NCBI GenBank assembly: GCA_030263555.1
Contig: SZPE01000003.1
Span: forward strand, 52,457-116,456
DNA: 64,000 nucleotides
Direction of reading: 5' to 3'
From: CFX2 sp014338005
Lineage (GTDB): Bacteria; Chloroflexota; Anaerolineae; Aggregatilineales; Phototrophicaceae
In this document: one piece after another, positions 17,311 through 25,050 of the stretch
Layout: every line of letters begins with the position of its first letter
Numbering within the stretch: the first letter of the stretch is position 1
Notes under the pieces: model-generated
Told to the model about the DNA's origin: nothing
The model's database searches: none
Seen by the model: only the letters and a program-made list of their open reading frames with translations
Translations under genes and position numbers: made by a program

Positions 17311-18396
17311 ATGCTCAAACGGCTTGGACTGATCGCTGTTTTGCTGCTGGCGCTGGCCGGCGCGGCCCTCGCGCAGGAAGAACCCACCCCTGCCGTCATC
17401 GGCCCGACTCTTAATTCGGTACTGTCGCGGGGGGGGGTGGCCTGCGGCCTCAACCAGAGCCTGCGCGGTTTCGGCTTTTTAGACCCCAACACCGGCGAAC
17501 TGCGTGGTTTTGAGGTAGACCTGTGCCGCGCGCTGGCGGCGGCGGTATTCAGCGATGCGACCGCCGCGCAGCTTGTACCCTTCAGCGGCGACAGCGGCCT
17601 GAATGCGCTTGAATCCGGCGAGATTGACGTGCTGCTGCGGAATGTCGTCTGGACGCTCTCGCTCGATTCCAGGCCGCGCCTGGACTTCGGGACGATCATC
17701 TTCTACACCGGCCAGACCTTCATCACCCGCACGGACAGCAGCCTTAGCGGATGGGACGACCTGGACGGCGGGGTGATCTGCATCGTCGAAGGTTCGACAG
17801 CGGCGGCCAGTCTGGGGCAGGCGATGGCGGTTCGCGGGCTGTCTTACCAGCCGGTGACGCTGCCAACGGCTGCGGAGGCCGTCCAGGCCCTTACCGAGGG
17901 GCGCTGCCAGGCTTACAGCGCCGGGTTGATAGACCTGGAGGCCGCCCGCCAGCGGCTGACCGATCCGGCGGCTTATACCGTCTGGCAGGGACGGGAACAC
18001 CTGTACACGCAGGAGCCAATCGCGCCGGTTTACCGCAGCGACGACCCGCAGTGGGCAGATATTGTCAACTGGACGATACTCGGCTTGATTCAAGCCGAAC
18101 AACTGGGCATCACCAGCGAAAATATCAATACCATCATACGCCAGCCGAACGAAGGCGAAGAAGCCTATATTAACCGCGTCGGCGCGGATGTGGCGCGTTT
18201 CCTCGACGTTAAAACCGGCGTCGGCAGCCAGCTTAGCCTGGCGAACGACTTCATGGTGAACGTGATCCATGAGGTGGGTAATTACGGCGAAATTTACACC
18301 CGGCACTTCGGGCCGGGCGGCGAACTGCGTCTGGAGCGCGACCTCAACAGCCTGTGGCGCGACGGCGGCCTGCTTTACGCCCCGTCCTGGCGCTGA
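17311..18396 (+). CDS. Polar amino-acid ABC transporter substrate-binding protein
   Basis: A 361-residue exported binding protein: signal peptide (MLKRLGLIAVLLLALAGAAL, cleaved near ALAQ), then a type-II periplasmic binding fold with GELRGFEVDLCRALAAAVF, LVPFSGDSGLNALESGEIDV and YTGQTFITR. This is closest to the AapJ/YhdW-type general L-amino-acid binding proteins. ATG 17311 follows AAGGGAA, 10 bases after the selenoprotein stop, so the two genes are probably co-transcribed. No permease or ATPase is adjacent, which is unusual. The last 22 bases overlap the convergent gene on the other strand. Confidence 0.85.
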   Translation: MLKRLGLIAVLLLALAGAALAQEEPTPAVIGPTLNSVLSRGGVACGLNQSLRGFGFLDPNTGELRGFEVDLCRALAAAVFSDATAAQLVPFSGDSGLNALESGEIDVLLRNVVWTLSLDSRPRLDFGTIIFYTGQTFITRTDSSLSGWDDLDGGVICIVEGSTAAASLGQAMAVRGLSYQPVTLPTAAEAVQALTEGRCQAYSAGLIDLEAARQRLTDPAAYTVWQGREHLYTQEPIAPVYRSDDPQWADIVNWTILGLIQAEQLGITSENINTIIRQPNEGEEAYINRVGADVARFLDVKTGVGSQLSLANDFMVNVIHEVGNYGEIYTRHFGPGGELRLERDLNSLWRDGGLLYAPSWR

Positions 18397-19802
18397 TGTG
18401 ATGGAGCGTTCTCGGCGGCGGGGGCCAGGTTTTGGCGACGCCCCCGCCACCATCCCCACAGCATAACCAGCGCATAGGCCGGAAACAAAAACCACAGCGG
18501 GTCGGTGGGGACGCGGTAGCGCGTGGACGGATGAAAGGCCAGATAAACCAGCGTCATGCTGATCTGCGCGAACCACAGCAGCGCCGTTTCGCGCCAGCGG
18601 CGCAGCGCCAGCAGGCCGCCTGCCAGCCCCAGCAAAAATAATCCCCCCCAGTAAAACCGGTGGACGAGCCGCCCCAGCACGTCGAACAGCGGCTCGTCGT
18701 AGGCGTTCACCGGGTCGTTTTCGCCATAGGTGAGCAGCTGGCCGTCCGCATCCACCCGCCGGATGACAAATTCGCCGTTTTCGTCCAGCCCGATTCGTTC
18801 GCCCGGCAGCGGGTTGTAGCGCGGCGCGATGTCTAAGCTCCAGTACACCAGGAACTTCACCCACAGCAGTTCGGGGATTTTTTCCGGGTTTTCGCGCAAA
18901 TACCGGAAGCCAAGCGCGAACCGTTCGGCGTCAGCCTCGCGGCTGTAGGGGTCGGGCGTTTCCAGTTCCGGGGCCGTCCACTGCACGTCGTACCCGGCGC
19001 GGAACACCGGCACGGTATAGCGGCTGTTGCCCTGCCAGAAGTTCGCGCCGGAGGTGGTGGTCATCGGCACGAAAGCATGGTAAACCGCCGTGTTGCGGGC
19101 GATCCAGGGCGCGAGTACCAGCGCGCCGACGGCTGCGACCGGCAGCAGCCGGATGATGGTCTGCCGCAGGTCCAGCCGGAACAAAAACCAGACTGCCACC
19201 AGCAGCGCCAGCGGCGGCGTGATCGGGCGCGTGAGCAAAGACGCGCCCAGCACCAGCCCAGCCAGCGCCGCCAGCCCCCAGGCGGCGCGATCGAAAACCG
19301 GGCGCTCGCGCAGTTGGATGACCAGCAGCAGGAAGGCGTATAACAGCGCCATAAAAAATGGCGTGTCTATCAGCGTCAGGTTCTGAAAAATCAGATAGGG
19401 ATACAGGGCGTAAAACAGGCTCGCCAGCGCCCCAACGGTTTGATTTTCCATCAGCCGTTTGCCGATGTTAAACAGGCAGGCGATGGAAAACAGATCCAGC
19501 GCGATATGGAACAGCCCGGCCTGCACGTGGCCGCGCCCGAACAGGTCGTAAACGGCGGCCAGCGCATAGCTGTACAGCGGCGGGATGGCTGCGTCTGGCA
19601 CGCCCGGCGTGCGCCCATAAACACCTGTCGCCAGCAGATTTTGCGCGTAGGCGTCGTAAGCGTCCGAACCGTGTACCGCGCCGGTCTGCTCAAAAGCGAA
19701 CACCTGCGGGAAGGCCAGCAGCACAGCCAGCCGGACGGCGGCAGCCAGCCCTAAAATCAGCGGCAGTTGATATGCGAGGAGTCGCTTGTGCATAAAAACC
19801 AT
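18375..19802 (-). CDS. GT39-like membrane glycosyltransferase
   Basis: A 475-residue protein with about 10-12 membrane helices. It has an acidic first extracytoplasmic loop (HGSDAYDAYAQNLLATGVYG) and the downstream YPYLIFQNLTLIDTPFFMALL typical of PMT/ArnT-like GT39 family enzymes, which transfer sugars from polyprenyl phosphate carriers outside the membrane. The large loop at residues 240-370 is probably extracytoplasmic. Start ATG 19802 or 19793; neither has a clear ribosome site, and a palindrome lies immediately upstream. The 3' end overlaps the convergent amino-acid-binding gene by 22 bases. Neighbours are methyltransferases and other envelope genes. Confidence 0.8.
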   Translation of the reverse strand: MVFMHKRLLAYQLPLILGLAAAVRLAVLLAFPQVFAFEQTGAVHGSDAYDAYAQNLLATGVYGRTPGVPDAAIPPLYSYALAAVYDLFGRGHVQAGLFHIALDLFSIACLFNIGKRLMENQTVGALASLFYALYPYLIFQNLTLIDTPFFMALLYAFLLLVIQLRERPVFDRAAWGLAALAGLVLGASLLTRPITPPLALLVAVWFLFRLDLRQTIIRLLPVAAVGALVLAPWIARNTAVYHAFVPMTTTSGANFWQGNSRYTVPVFRAGYDVQWTAPELETPDPYSREADAERFALGFRYLRENPEKIPELLWVKFLVYWSLDIAPRYNPLPGERIGLDENGEFVIRRVDADGQLLTYGENDPVNAYDEPLFDVLGRLVHRFYWGGLFLLGLAGGLLALRRWRETALLWFAQISMTLVYLAFHPSTRYRVPTDPLWFLFPAYALVMLWGWWRGRRQNLAPAAENAPSHQRQDGA

Positions 19803-19824
19803 CGGGGCGCGTTTAAACGCGCCC
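19789..19824 (-). terminator. Perfect palindrome followed by T-run, possible terminator
   Basis: A perfect 20-bp palindrome, GGGCGCGTTTAAACGCGCCC at 19805-19824, lies between the methyltransferase stop and the GT39 start. Read on the minus strand, it is followed by TGGTTTTT, so it could end the methyltransferase transcript. The T-run falls inside the first codons of the next gene. Confidence 0.5.
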
Positions 19825-19847
19825 TGGGCGATTGTGCCGGATGGCCG

Positions 19848-20777
19848 CTATTTCTTCCGCGCCGTGATCGCCACGATGTCGTAGGGATTGATGTACAGCG
19901 ACCACTCGGAGAGTTTAAACGCGCGTTCCAGCAGCGCCATCATTTTTGAGAGCGCCGGCGCGTACATACCCAGCCGGTCGAGGAACAGGCGCAGCGTCAC
20001 ATATTTGCCGACATGCCGCGCCTCTACAATTTCAAAGCCGGCTTCTTCCAGCATCAGGGACAGCGTGCGCCGGGAAAAATAATAAACGTGTTCCTCCGAC
20101 AGCTTAAAACCCACCCAGCGTTTGCCGGTTAGCCGGGCCGGCAGGCTGTCAATGTCCGGCGTCGCCAGCGCGAAAATCCCGCCGGGGCGCAGCACCGCCG
20201 CCGCTTTGCGAACGTAGGCTTTCGGGTCCGGCACGTGTTCGATCACGTCCCACATCGTCACCAGGTCGAAACTCTCCGGCGCAAACTCCTGACCGGTGAA
20301 ACTGCCCTGGCGCGCGTCCAGGCCAAAGTGTTCGCGGGCATATTCGACGGCGAAGTTGGATACATCCAGCCCTTCCACCTGCCAGCCGCGTTTGTGAGCT
20401 TCGTCCAGGTAGAAGCCGACCGCGCAGCCCACGTCCACCATACGCCCCGGCCTGATAAACCGCTCCAGCCGGGCCAGCCGCCGGCTGGCCGTTTTACGAA
20501 TGTTGCTTTCGTCGGCGATGTAGTTGGAATACCCCACCACGCCCGATTCGTCGTTATGAAAGTAGGTTTCGCCATACAGGGCGTACAGTTCGTTCGGGTC
20601 GGGGCGCGGGCTGACGTAAACCAATCCGCAGTTCTGGCACTGCACCAGCCCCAGGCCGTTGCCGGGGCAGAACGGTTCGTTCTGGCTGCTGCCGCACAGG
20701 TTGCAGGGGATGTGGTTGCGGGTGGCGTCCAGACGGACTCGCGGGGACTTGTGATGGGTAGCGATTTTTTCCGACAA
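19848..20777 (-). CDS. SAM-dependent methyltransferase with N-terminal zinc ribbon
   Basis: A 309-residue protein. Residues 24-55 hold a four-cysteine zinc ribbon (CNLCGSS then CQNCGLVYV), followed by a class I methyltransferase domain with motif I MVDVGCAVGFYLDEA and LVTMWDVIEHVPDP. This architecture is common in sugar- or lipid-modifying methyltransferases of polysaccharide loci. The TTG start is weakly supported. A second protein of the same architecture lies at 22376-23290, with the M28 peptidase between them. Substrate unknown. Confidence 0.85.
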   Translation of the reverse strand: MSEKIATHHKSPRVRLDATRNHIPCNLCGSSQNEPFCPGNGLGLVQCQNCGLVYVSPRPDPNELYALYGETYFHNDESGVVGYSNYIADESNIRKTASRRLARLERFIRPGRMVDVGCAVGFYLDEAHKRGWQVEGLDVSNFAVEYAREHFGLDARQGSFTGQEFAPESFDLVTMWDVIEHVPDPKAYVRKAAAVLRPGGIFALATPDIDSLPARLTGKRWVGFKLSEEHVYYFSRRTLSLMLEEAGFEIVEARHVGKYVTLRLFLDRLGMYAPALSKMMALLERAFKLSEWSLYINPYDIVAITARKK

Positions 20778-20955
20778 GGCTCATTCTCTCGATGATTGAT
20801 CGGGCTGTCCGCTGTTCAGGACAAAACGGGCGCATTGTAGCGCGGTTTGTGGCCGAGTACAACCCACACCCTCATTATTATAGACGTGTTTTGACCGCGC
20901 GGATGTAGATATTTTGTCTGGCCGCGTTTGACGGGCGATCTCCCTACGCTTAATC

Positions 20956-20982
20956 TTGCGGGCCGGTGGATTGTGGTACAAT
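20956..20982 (+). promoter_or_regulatory. Promoter of the M28 peptidase gene, near-leaderless
   Basis: TACAAT at 20977-20982 with TTGCGG at 20956-20961 (15-base spacer) lies directly in front of the ATG at 20992, and no ribosome site is visible between them. Transcription would start within a few bases of the start codon, so the mRNA may be leaderless. Confidence 0.4.
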
Positions 20983-20991
20983 CGGCTGAAT

Positions 20992-22356
20992 ATGAAGCGA
21001 TCTTCCCTCCGTATACTGCTGATTTTATCCTGGTTCGCCATCACGGCGCTGGCCTGCAACCTCTCCGGTTCGGACGCGCCGCCGACTCTTGTGCCGCGCG
21101 TCACCGATACGCCCCTGCCGACCATCGGGTATGCCACTCTCAGCCCGGAAGAACTGCCGCAGGCGGTGGTGACTGCCGCCCCCGCCGATGCCAACCTCAG
21201 CAGCCTGCTTAACCGGGTGGAGTCCGACCGGCTGTTTTTGCACGTGGACGCTTTGCAGCGGCTTTACACCCGTCATGTTAACTCGCCCGACCAGCCAGAC
21301 CGGGGCATCGCCGCCGCGTACCGTTACGTTCGAGCGCAGTTTGAGGAGATTCAAAAAGCGTCCGGCGGCAGTTTTTCGATTTTCGACCATCCCTTCACGC
21401 TGGATTGGGCGGGCGTGACCACCGTCCAGTACAATATCGTCGGTATTATTCAGGGCAAGGAAGTGGGCGGCGGCATCATTCTGGTCGGCGCGCACTACGA
21501 CAGCATTTCGATGGCCCCGGATGACCCATCCTACAACGCGCCCGGCGCGAACGACAACGGCTCCGGCGTGGCGGCCCTCATCGAACTGGCGCGTATTCTG
21601 GCCGCGCGCCCGCACCGCGCGACGATCATGCTGGTGGCATTTTCGGCGGAGGAAGTGGGGCGCAAGGGCAGCATTGAATTTGTGAAATACCTGCAAGCCC
21701 GCCAGATTCCCATCAACTATATGCTGAACTTGGACATCATCGGCAGCGCAGACGGGCCGAACGGCGAAATCCGGGATGGCGAAATCCGCGCTTTTTCCGC
21801 CGGGCCGAACGAATCGGCTTCGCGCCAGCTGGCGCGGGTGCTGGAGCTGGTCAACTTCCAGTACATGCCGTCCATGCGGGTGACGGTGCAGGATGAGGTA
21901 GACCGCGCCGGACGGTATGGCGACCATATGTCGTTCAGCGAGGCGGGCATCCCGGCGGTGCGCCTGATCGAAGCATTGGAAGAACGGCAGCGCCACCACA
22001 CCCCTCAGGATACCATCGAGGATATAGACGCGGTTTACTTGGCGCGCGCCACCCAGACGGCGCTGGCGGCCATCACCGCCCTGGCCGATGGGCCGCCGCC
22101 GCCCCGCAACCTGAGCCTGCGGGACAACAGCAGCGGAACCCGCACGCTGGTTTGGGAACCCAGCCCCGGCGCTGCCGGCTATATCGTTGCCCTGCGCCGC
22201 CCGAACTCGCTGTATTACGACCAGCAGTTCCCCTGGAACGGCACATCGGTGGATTGGGATGGTTTTGTGTCCAGCCAGTTCGCGGCGCTGGCCGTTTTCG
22301 CCATAGACTCCGCCGGCCTGATGGGCCCGCCCTCGCCGGAGTATGCGATTCGATAA
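20992..22356 (+). CDS. M28-family zinc aminopeptidase lipoprotein
   Basis: A 454-residue protein. The start at 20992 gives a lipoprotein signal ending in ALAC (lipobox cysteine near residue 22). The M28 metallopeptidase domain shows the zinc-ligand motifs: VGAHYDS, GANDNGSGVAALIE, SAEEVGRKGS (base and ligand glutamates), LDIIGS and a late RYGDHMSF. A C-terminal fibronectin-like domain (PRNLSLRD ... YIVALRRP) covers the last 85 residues or so. Expected location is the outer face of the membrane, with a scavenging or processing role. It sits between two minus-strand methyltransferase genes and has its own promoter. Confidence 0.88.
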   Translation: MKRSSLRILLILSWFAITALACNLSGSDAPPTLVPRVTDTPLPTIGYATLSPEELPQAVVTAAPADANLSSLLNRVESDRLFLHVDALQRLYTRHVNSPDQPDRGIAAAYRYVRAQFEEIQKASGGSFSIFDHPFTLDWAGVTTVQYNIVGIIQGKEVGGGIILVGAHYDSISMAPDDPSYNAPGANDNGSGVAALIELARILAARPHRATIMLVAFSAEEVGRKGSIEFVKYLQARQIPINYMLNLDIIGSADGPNGEIRDGEIRAFSAGPNESASRQLARVLELVNFQYMPSMRVTVQDEVDRAGRYGDHMSFSEAGIPAVRLIEALEERQRHHTPQDTIEDIDAVYLARATQTALAAITALADGPPPPRNLSLRDNSSGTRTLVWEPSPGAAGYIVALRRPNSLYYDQQFPWNGTSVDWDGFVSSQFAALAVFAIDSAGLMGPPSPEYAIR

Positions 22357-22375
22357 AACGGCGCGGCAGCCGATT

Positions 22376-23290
22376 TTAAGGCTTGCGGGCGATGACCATT
22401 ACAATATCGCCAAAGCTCAGGTTGATGGTTTTTTCGTCCAGTCCCAGCCGGGAGACGAGGTTTTGCGCCATGCCGCCGCTGCGTTTGCCGGCGAACCGCC
22501 CGATCCACCAGGCGAAATGCCGGTAGCTGAGGGCGCGCACCGGATAATAAACGCCGACCGGCTGGAAGCCAAAACGTTCCAGCAGGCGTTTGAGCGTTTC
22601 GGCAGAGAAAAACGAAACGTGATCTTCGACGAAATGCCGGTGTTTTTCCTTGAAGATTTTCACCCAGGTGTTTTCAATGTTCGGCACTTCGATGGCGATC
22701 AGACCGCCGGGTTTGATGATATGGCGGATTTTTTCCAGCGAGTCCTGCGGGTCAACGATATGCTCGAACACCTGGAAGGCCGTCACCACGTCGAAAAAAT
22801 CGGCGGGGAATGTATCGTGGCGCAGGGTATCGGTAGTGACTTTTAACCCGAACTTGCCACGCGCATAAATGGACGGCATCACCAGCGGCTCGATTCCATA
22901 GGCGTCCCAGCCCTGCGCCTGTGCCACGCTCAAAAACACCCCGCAGAAACAGCCGTAATCCAGGATTTTCCCGCGCTGGCCGGCCAGTTGGTTGATGTAC
23001 GTCAGGGCTTCTTCGGCATTAACCTGCTTGGGGCGCAGTTCGGCCAGGTAAGCTTCAATAATCGGTTCTTCCCAACTGCCTTTAATCGCATCGAGATCGG
23101 CGCTGTGCAGCAGGTCTTCCGGTCGGTCGCCCAGCACCGGGCCTTCGGTAATCAGCGCCTTGTCCGTTTCGATGGGGTTAACGTAAACAAAATCACACAC
23201 TTTGCAGCGCACGACCGGCCCTGGGGAATGTTCCGGTTTGTACAGCGGCTCATAATTATCTGCGCCGCAAACACAGCATAAACGATTCAT
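22376..23290 (-). CDS. SAM-dependent methyltransferase with N-terminal zinc ribbon
   Basis: A 304-residue relative of the protein at 19848-20777: zinc ribbon CCVCGADN ... CKVCDFVYVNP at the N-terminus, then a methyltransferase core with ILDYGCFCGVFLSVAQ and VVTAFQVFEHIVDPQ. The ATG at 23290 is chosen because AGGAG lies 6 bases upstream; the longer frame from TTG 23308 would place that site inside the gene. It is likely a sugar/lipid-modifying enzyme of the envelope gene group. Convergent with the peptidase gene (19-base gap). Confidence 0.85.
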   Translation of the reverse strand: MNRLCCVCGADNYEPLYKPEHSPGPVVRCKVCDFVYVNPIETDKALITEGPVLGDRPEDLLHSADLDAIKGSWEEPIIEAYLAELRPKQVNAEEALTYINQLAGQRGKILDYGCFCGVFLSVAQAQGWDAYGIEPLVMPSIYARGKFGLKVTTDTLRHDTFPADFFDVVTAFQVFEHIVDPQDSLEKIRHIIKPGGLIAIEVPNIENTWVKIFKEKHRHFVEDHVSFFSAETLKRLLERFGFQPVGVYYPVRALSYRHFAWWIGRFAGKRSGGMAQNLVSRLGLDEKTINLSFGDIVMVIARKP

Positions 23291-23441
23291 AAAATGCTCC
23301 TGAGCCAATCGGGTTGAAGTAGATGCAGGGGTTCATTTTAGCACACTTTTGGGCGCGCTATCATTGTCCGGCGTCCGCCGCCGGTGTTACACTGGATGGG
23401 ATAAGGATGGTCTGCCGCTGCAATCAAACAGGCGTTTAAGC

Positions 23442-24626
23442 ATGTCTCGACTGCAAAAACTGCTGCTGGCCGCTTTCGGCGTCGGCCTGGCGGGGGTTAT
23501 CGCGCTGGCCGCGCTGCCGCTGCTGCGCCCGGCCTCCGGCTGCATCCCCGCGCCGGGCGACTGGTTCTGGCTGGTTTTTGGCGTCACGGGCGCGTACCGC
23601 GAGGTGTGCGGCGTATTCCCGATCACGCAGCAGGAGGAGGGTTTTCCGGCCTTCTGGCGGTTTAATAACTACGGCCTCAACGACGACGACTACACGCTGG
23701 AAAAACCGCCCGGCGTCTTTCGGATCGTCGTCGTGGGCGATTCCTTCCCTCAGGCGCTTCAAGTGGAGCGCGAGCAGGGTTTTACCTGGCTGCTGGAGGA
23801 ATATCTGAATGCAGATTCGCCGCGCCGGGTAGAGGTCATCAACCTGAGCGTGGACGCCTACGGCACCGACCGCGAACTGCTGCTGTACGCGGCGCTGGGC
23901 TGGCAGTTCCAGCCCGATCTGGTGCTGCTTTCGATATACACCGGCAACGACATCCAGGACAACCAGATTGATCTGGAACACCGCCGCTACGGCTACCGGC
24001 TGAACCGGCCTTATTTCACCCAACAAGATGGCCGGCTCCGGCTGCACAACAGCCCAACCTACGATGCCGGCCAGTATCCCGACTCGCCGGTGTTCGGCTG
24101 GCTGGCGCGGATGCAGGCCGCGCAGCTCCCCGCCACGCCGGAAAACCCGCCGCCGCGCCCCGCCGTCCTCAGCCAGCAGCCATATATCATCGAATACCCG
24201 GTCGAACTGGGTATTTTCCTGCCGGAGGACGATTACTGGCGCGATGCCTGGGCGATTACCGAGGCGCTGGTGCTGGCCTTCCGGGACGTGGTGGAAGATT
24301 TGCAGGGCGTCCCGTTTGCGGCGGTCATCATCCCCGACCGGCGGGCCATCCATAATACCGACTGGGGCATCCTGCTCGACCTGTACGGGGAGCGCGTCCC
24401 CGCTGTGCATCAGGCCGATCTGCTTGCGCCGGCTTCGCGGATGGAGGCTTTTCTGGAATCCAGCGGCATCCCGGCGCTGAATCTGACCTGGGCGCTGAAA
24501 ACCGAGGCCAACAGCAGCGGAGAGCGGCTGTATTACGCCGACGACGGTCACTTTAACGCGCGCGGCCATGCCGCCGCTGCCCGGCGCATCGCCCTGTGGT
24601 TAAGAGGGCGCGGTTTAGTGCCTTAA
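23442..24626 (+). CDS. Membrane-anchored SGNH-hydrolase-type protein
   Basis: A 394-residue protein with an N-terminal signal-anchor (LLLAAFGVGLAGVIALAAL) and an SGNH/GDSL fold: VVVGDSFPQALQ (nucleophile serine), LLSIYTGNDIQDN (asparagine block) and DDGHFNARGH (catalytic Asp-His). Such proteins (AlgX/DHHW-like) often add or remove acetyl groups on polysaccharides outside the cell. The ATG at 23442 puts the anchor at the N-terminus. An in-frame upstream extension to 23349 has no signal sequence. No membrane-bound O-acetyltransferase gene is next to it. Confidence 0.78.
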   Translation: MSRLQKLLLAAFGVGLAGVIALAALPLLRPASGCIPAPGDWFWLVFGVTGAYREVCGVFPITQQEEGFPAFWRFNNYGLNDDDYTLEKPPGVFRIVVVGDSFPQALQVEREQGFTWLLEEYLNADSPRRVEVINLSVDAYGTDRELLLYAALGWQFQPDLVLLSIYTGNDIQDNQIDLEHRRYGYRLNRPYFTQQDGRLRLHNSPTYDAGQYPDSPVFGWLARMQAAQLPATPENPPPRPAVLSQQPYIIEYPVELGIFLPEDDYWRDAWAITEALVLAFRDVVEDLQGVPFAAVIIPDRRAIHNTDWGILLDLYGERVPAVHQADLLAPASRMEAFLESSGIPALNLTWALKTEANSSGERLYYADDGHFNARGHAAAARRIALWLRGRGLVP

Positions 24627-24691
24627 CGTTTTAAGCCTTCGAGGCGCAGGGCTTAAGAAATATGTTCTCCCCATCGTAGGGTTTTATCCGT

Positions 24692-24697
24692 TATAAT
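24692..24697 (+). promoter_or_regulatory. TATAAT -10 box before the small membrane protein/GT39 pair
   Basis: A perfect TATAAT, 30 bases upstream of the ATG at 24727, lies in the 100-base gap. The gap also holds a 7-bp inverted repeat (TTAAGCC at 24631, GGCTTAA at 24650). No good -35 box is seen. Confidence 0.35.
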
Positions 24698-24726
24698 CGT
24701 ACCGGCTGCCGGCAGTGGAGCAGGAT

Positions 24727-25050
24727 ATGAGCGACCCGATTGAACCCATCGAACCGATTTCGCCGGAACGCGCGCGCGCCATCCTGGAAGCGGCCATCCG
24801 GGAGCGGCTGGGCGAGGACTGGGACGATGAACAAACCGGCTGGGTGCGCGTGTCCGGCCATGATTATATGGCGCGGCTGGCGCGCGGCAGCGTCACGCTC
24901 GATTTTTACGTTGATCTGCTCGGCAGCGTCACCGTTGAAAAATCCACCGAAAACACGCCGGGCAGCTCTATCCGGCTGGCGCTGTTCATTTTGCTGGCGC
25001 TGTCGCTGGTGATCGCCCTGCTCATCGTGCGGATTGTGAGCGGCGGTTGA
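24727..25050 (+). CDS. Small C-tail-anchored protein of unknown function
   Basis: A 107-residue protein. Residues 1-80 are soluble and acidic (EPIEPISPERARAILEAAI, then GDWDD-like and aromatic segments), and a single C-terminal membrane helix (LALFILLALSLVIALLIVRI) follows. The ATG at 24727 has GGAGCAGG upstream; a GTG 12 bases earlier is less likely. The stop overlaps the TTG start of the GT39 gene, so the two are translationally coupled. No family is recognised; the coupling suggests it assists the glycosyltransferase. Confidence 0.6.
   Translation: MSDPIEPIEPISPERARAILEAAIRERLGEDWDDEQTGWVRVSGHDYMARLARGSVTLDFYVDLLGSVTVEKSTENTPGSSIRLALFILLALSLVIALLIVRIVSGG

Noticed and set aside
24631..24656. 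Terminator after the SGNH gene
   Set aside because: TTAAGCC/GGCTTAA pairs over 7 bp but is followed by A-rich, not T-rich, sequence on the plus strand.
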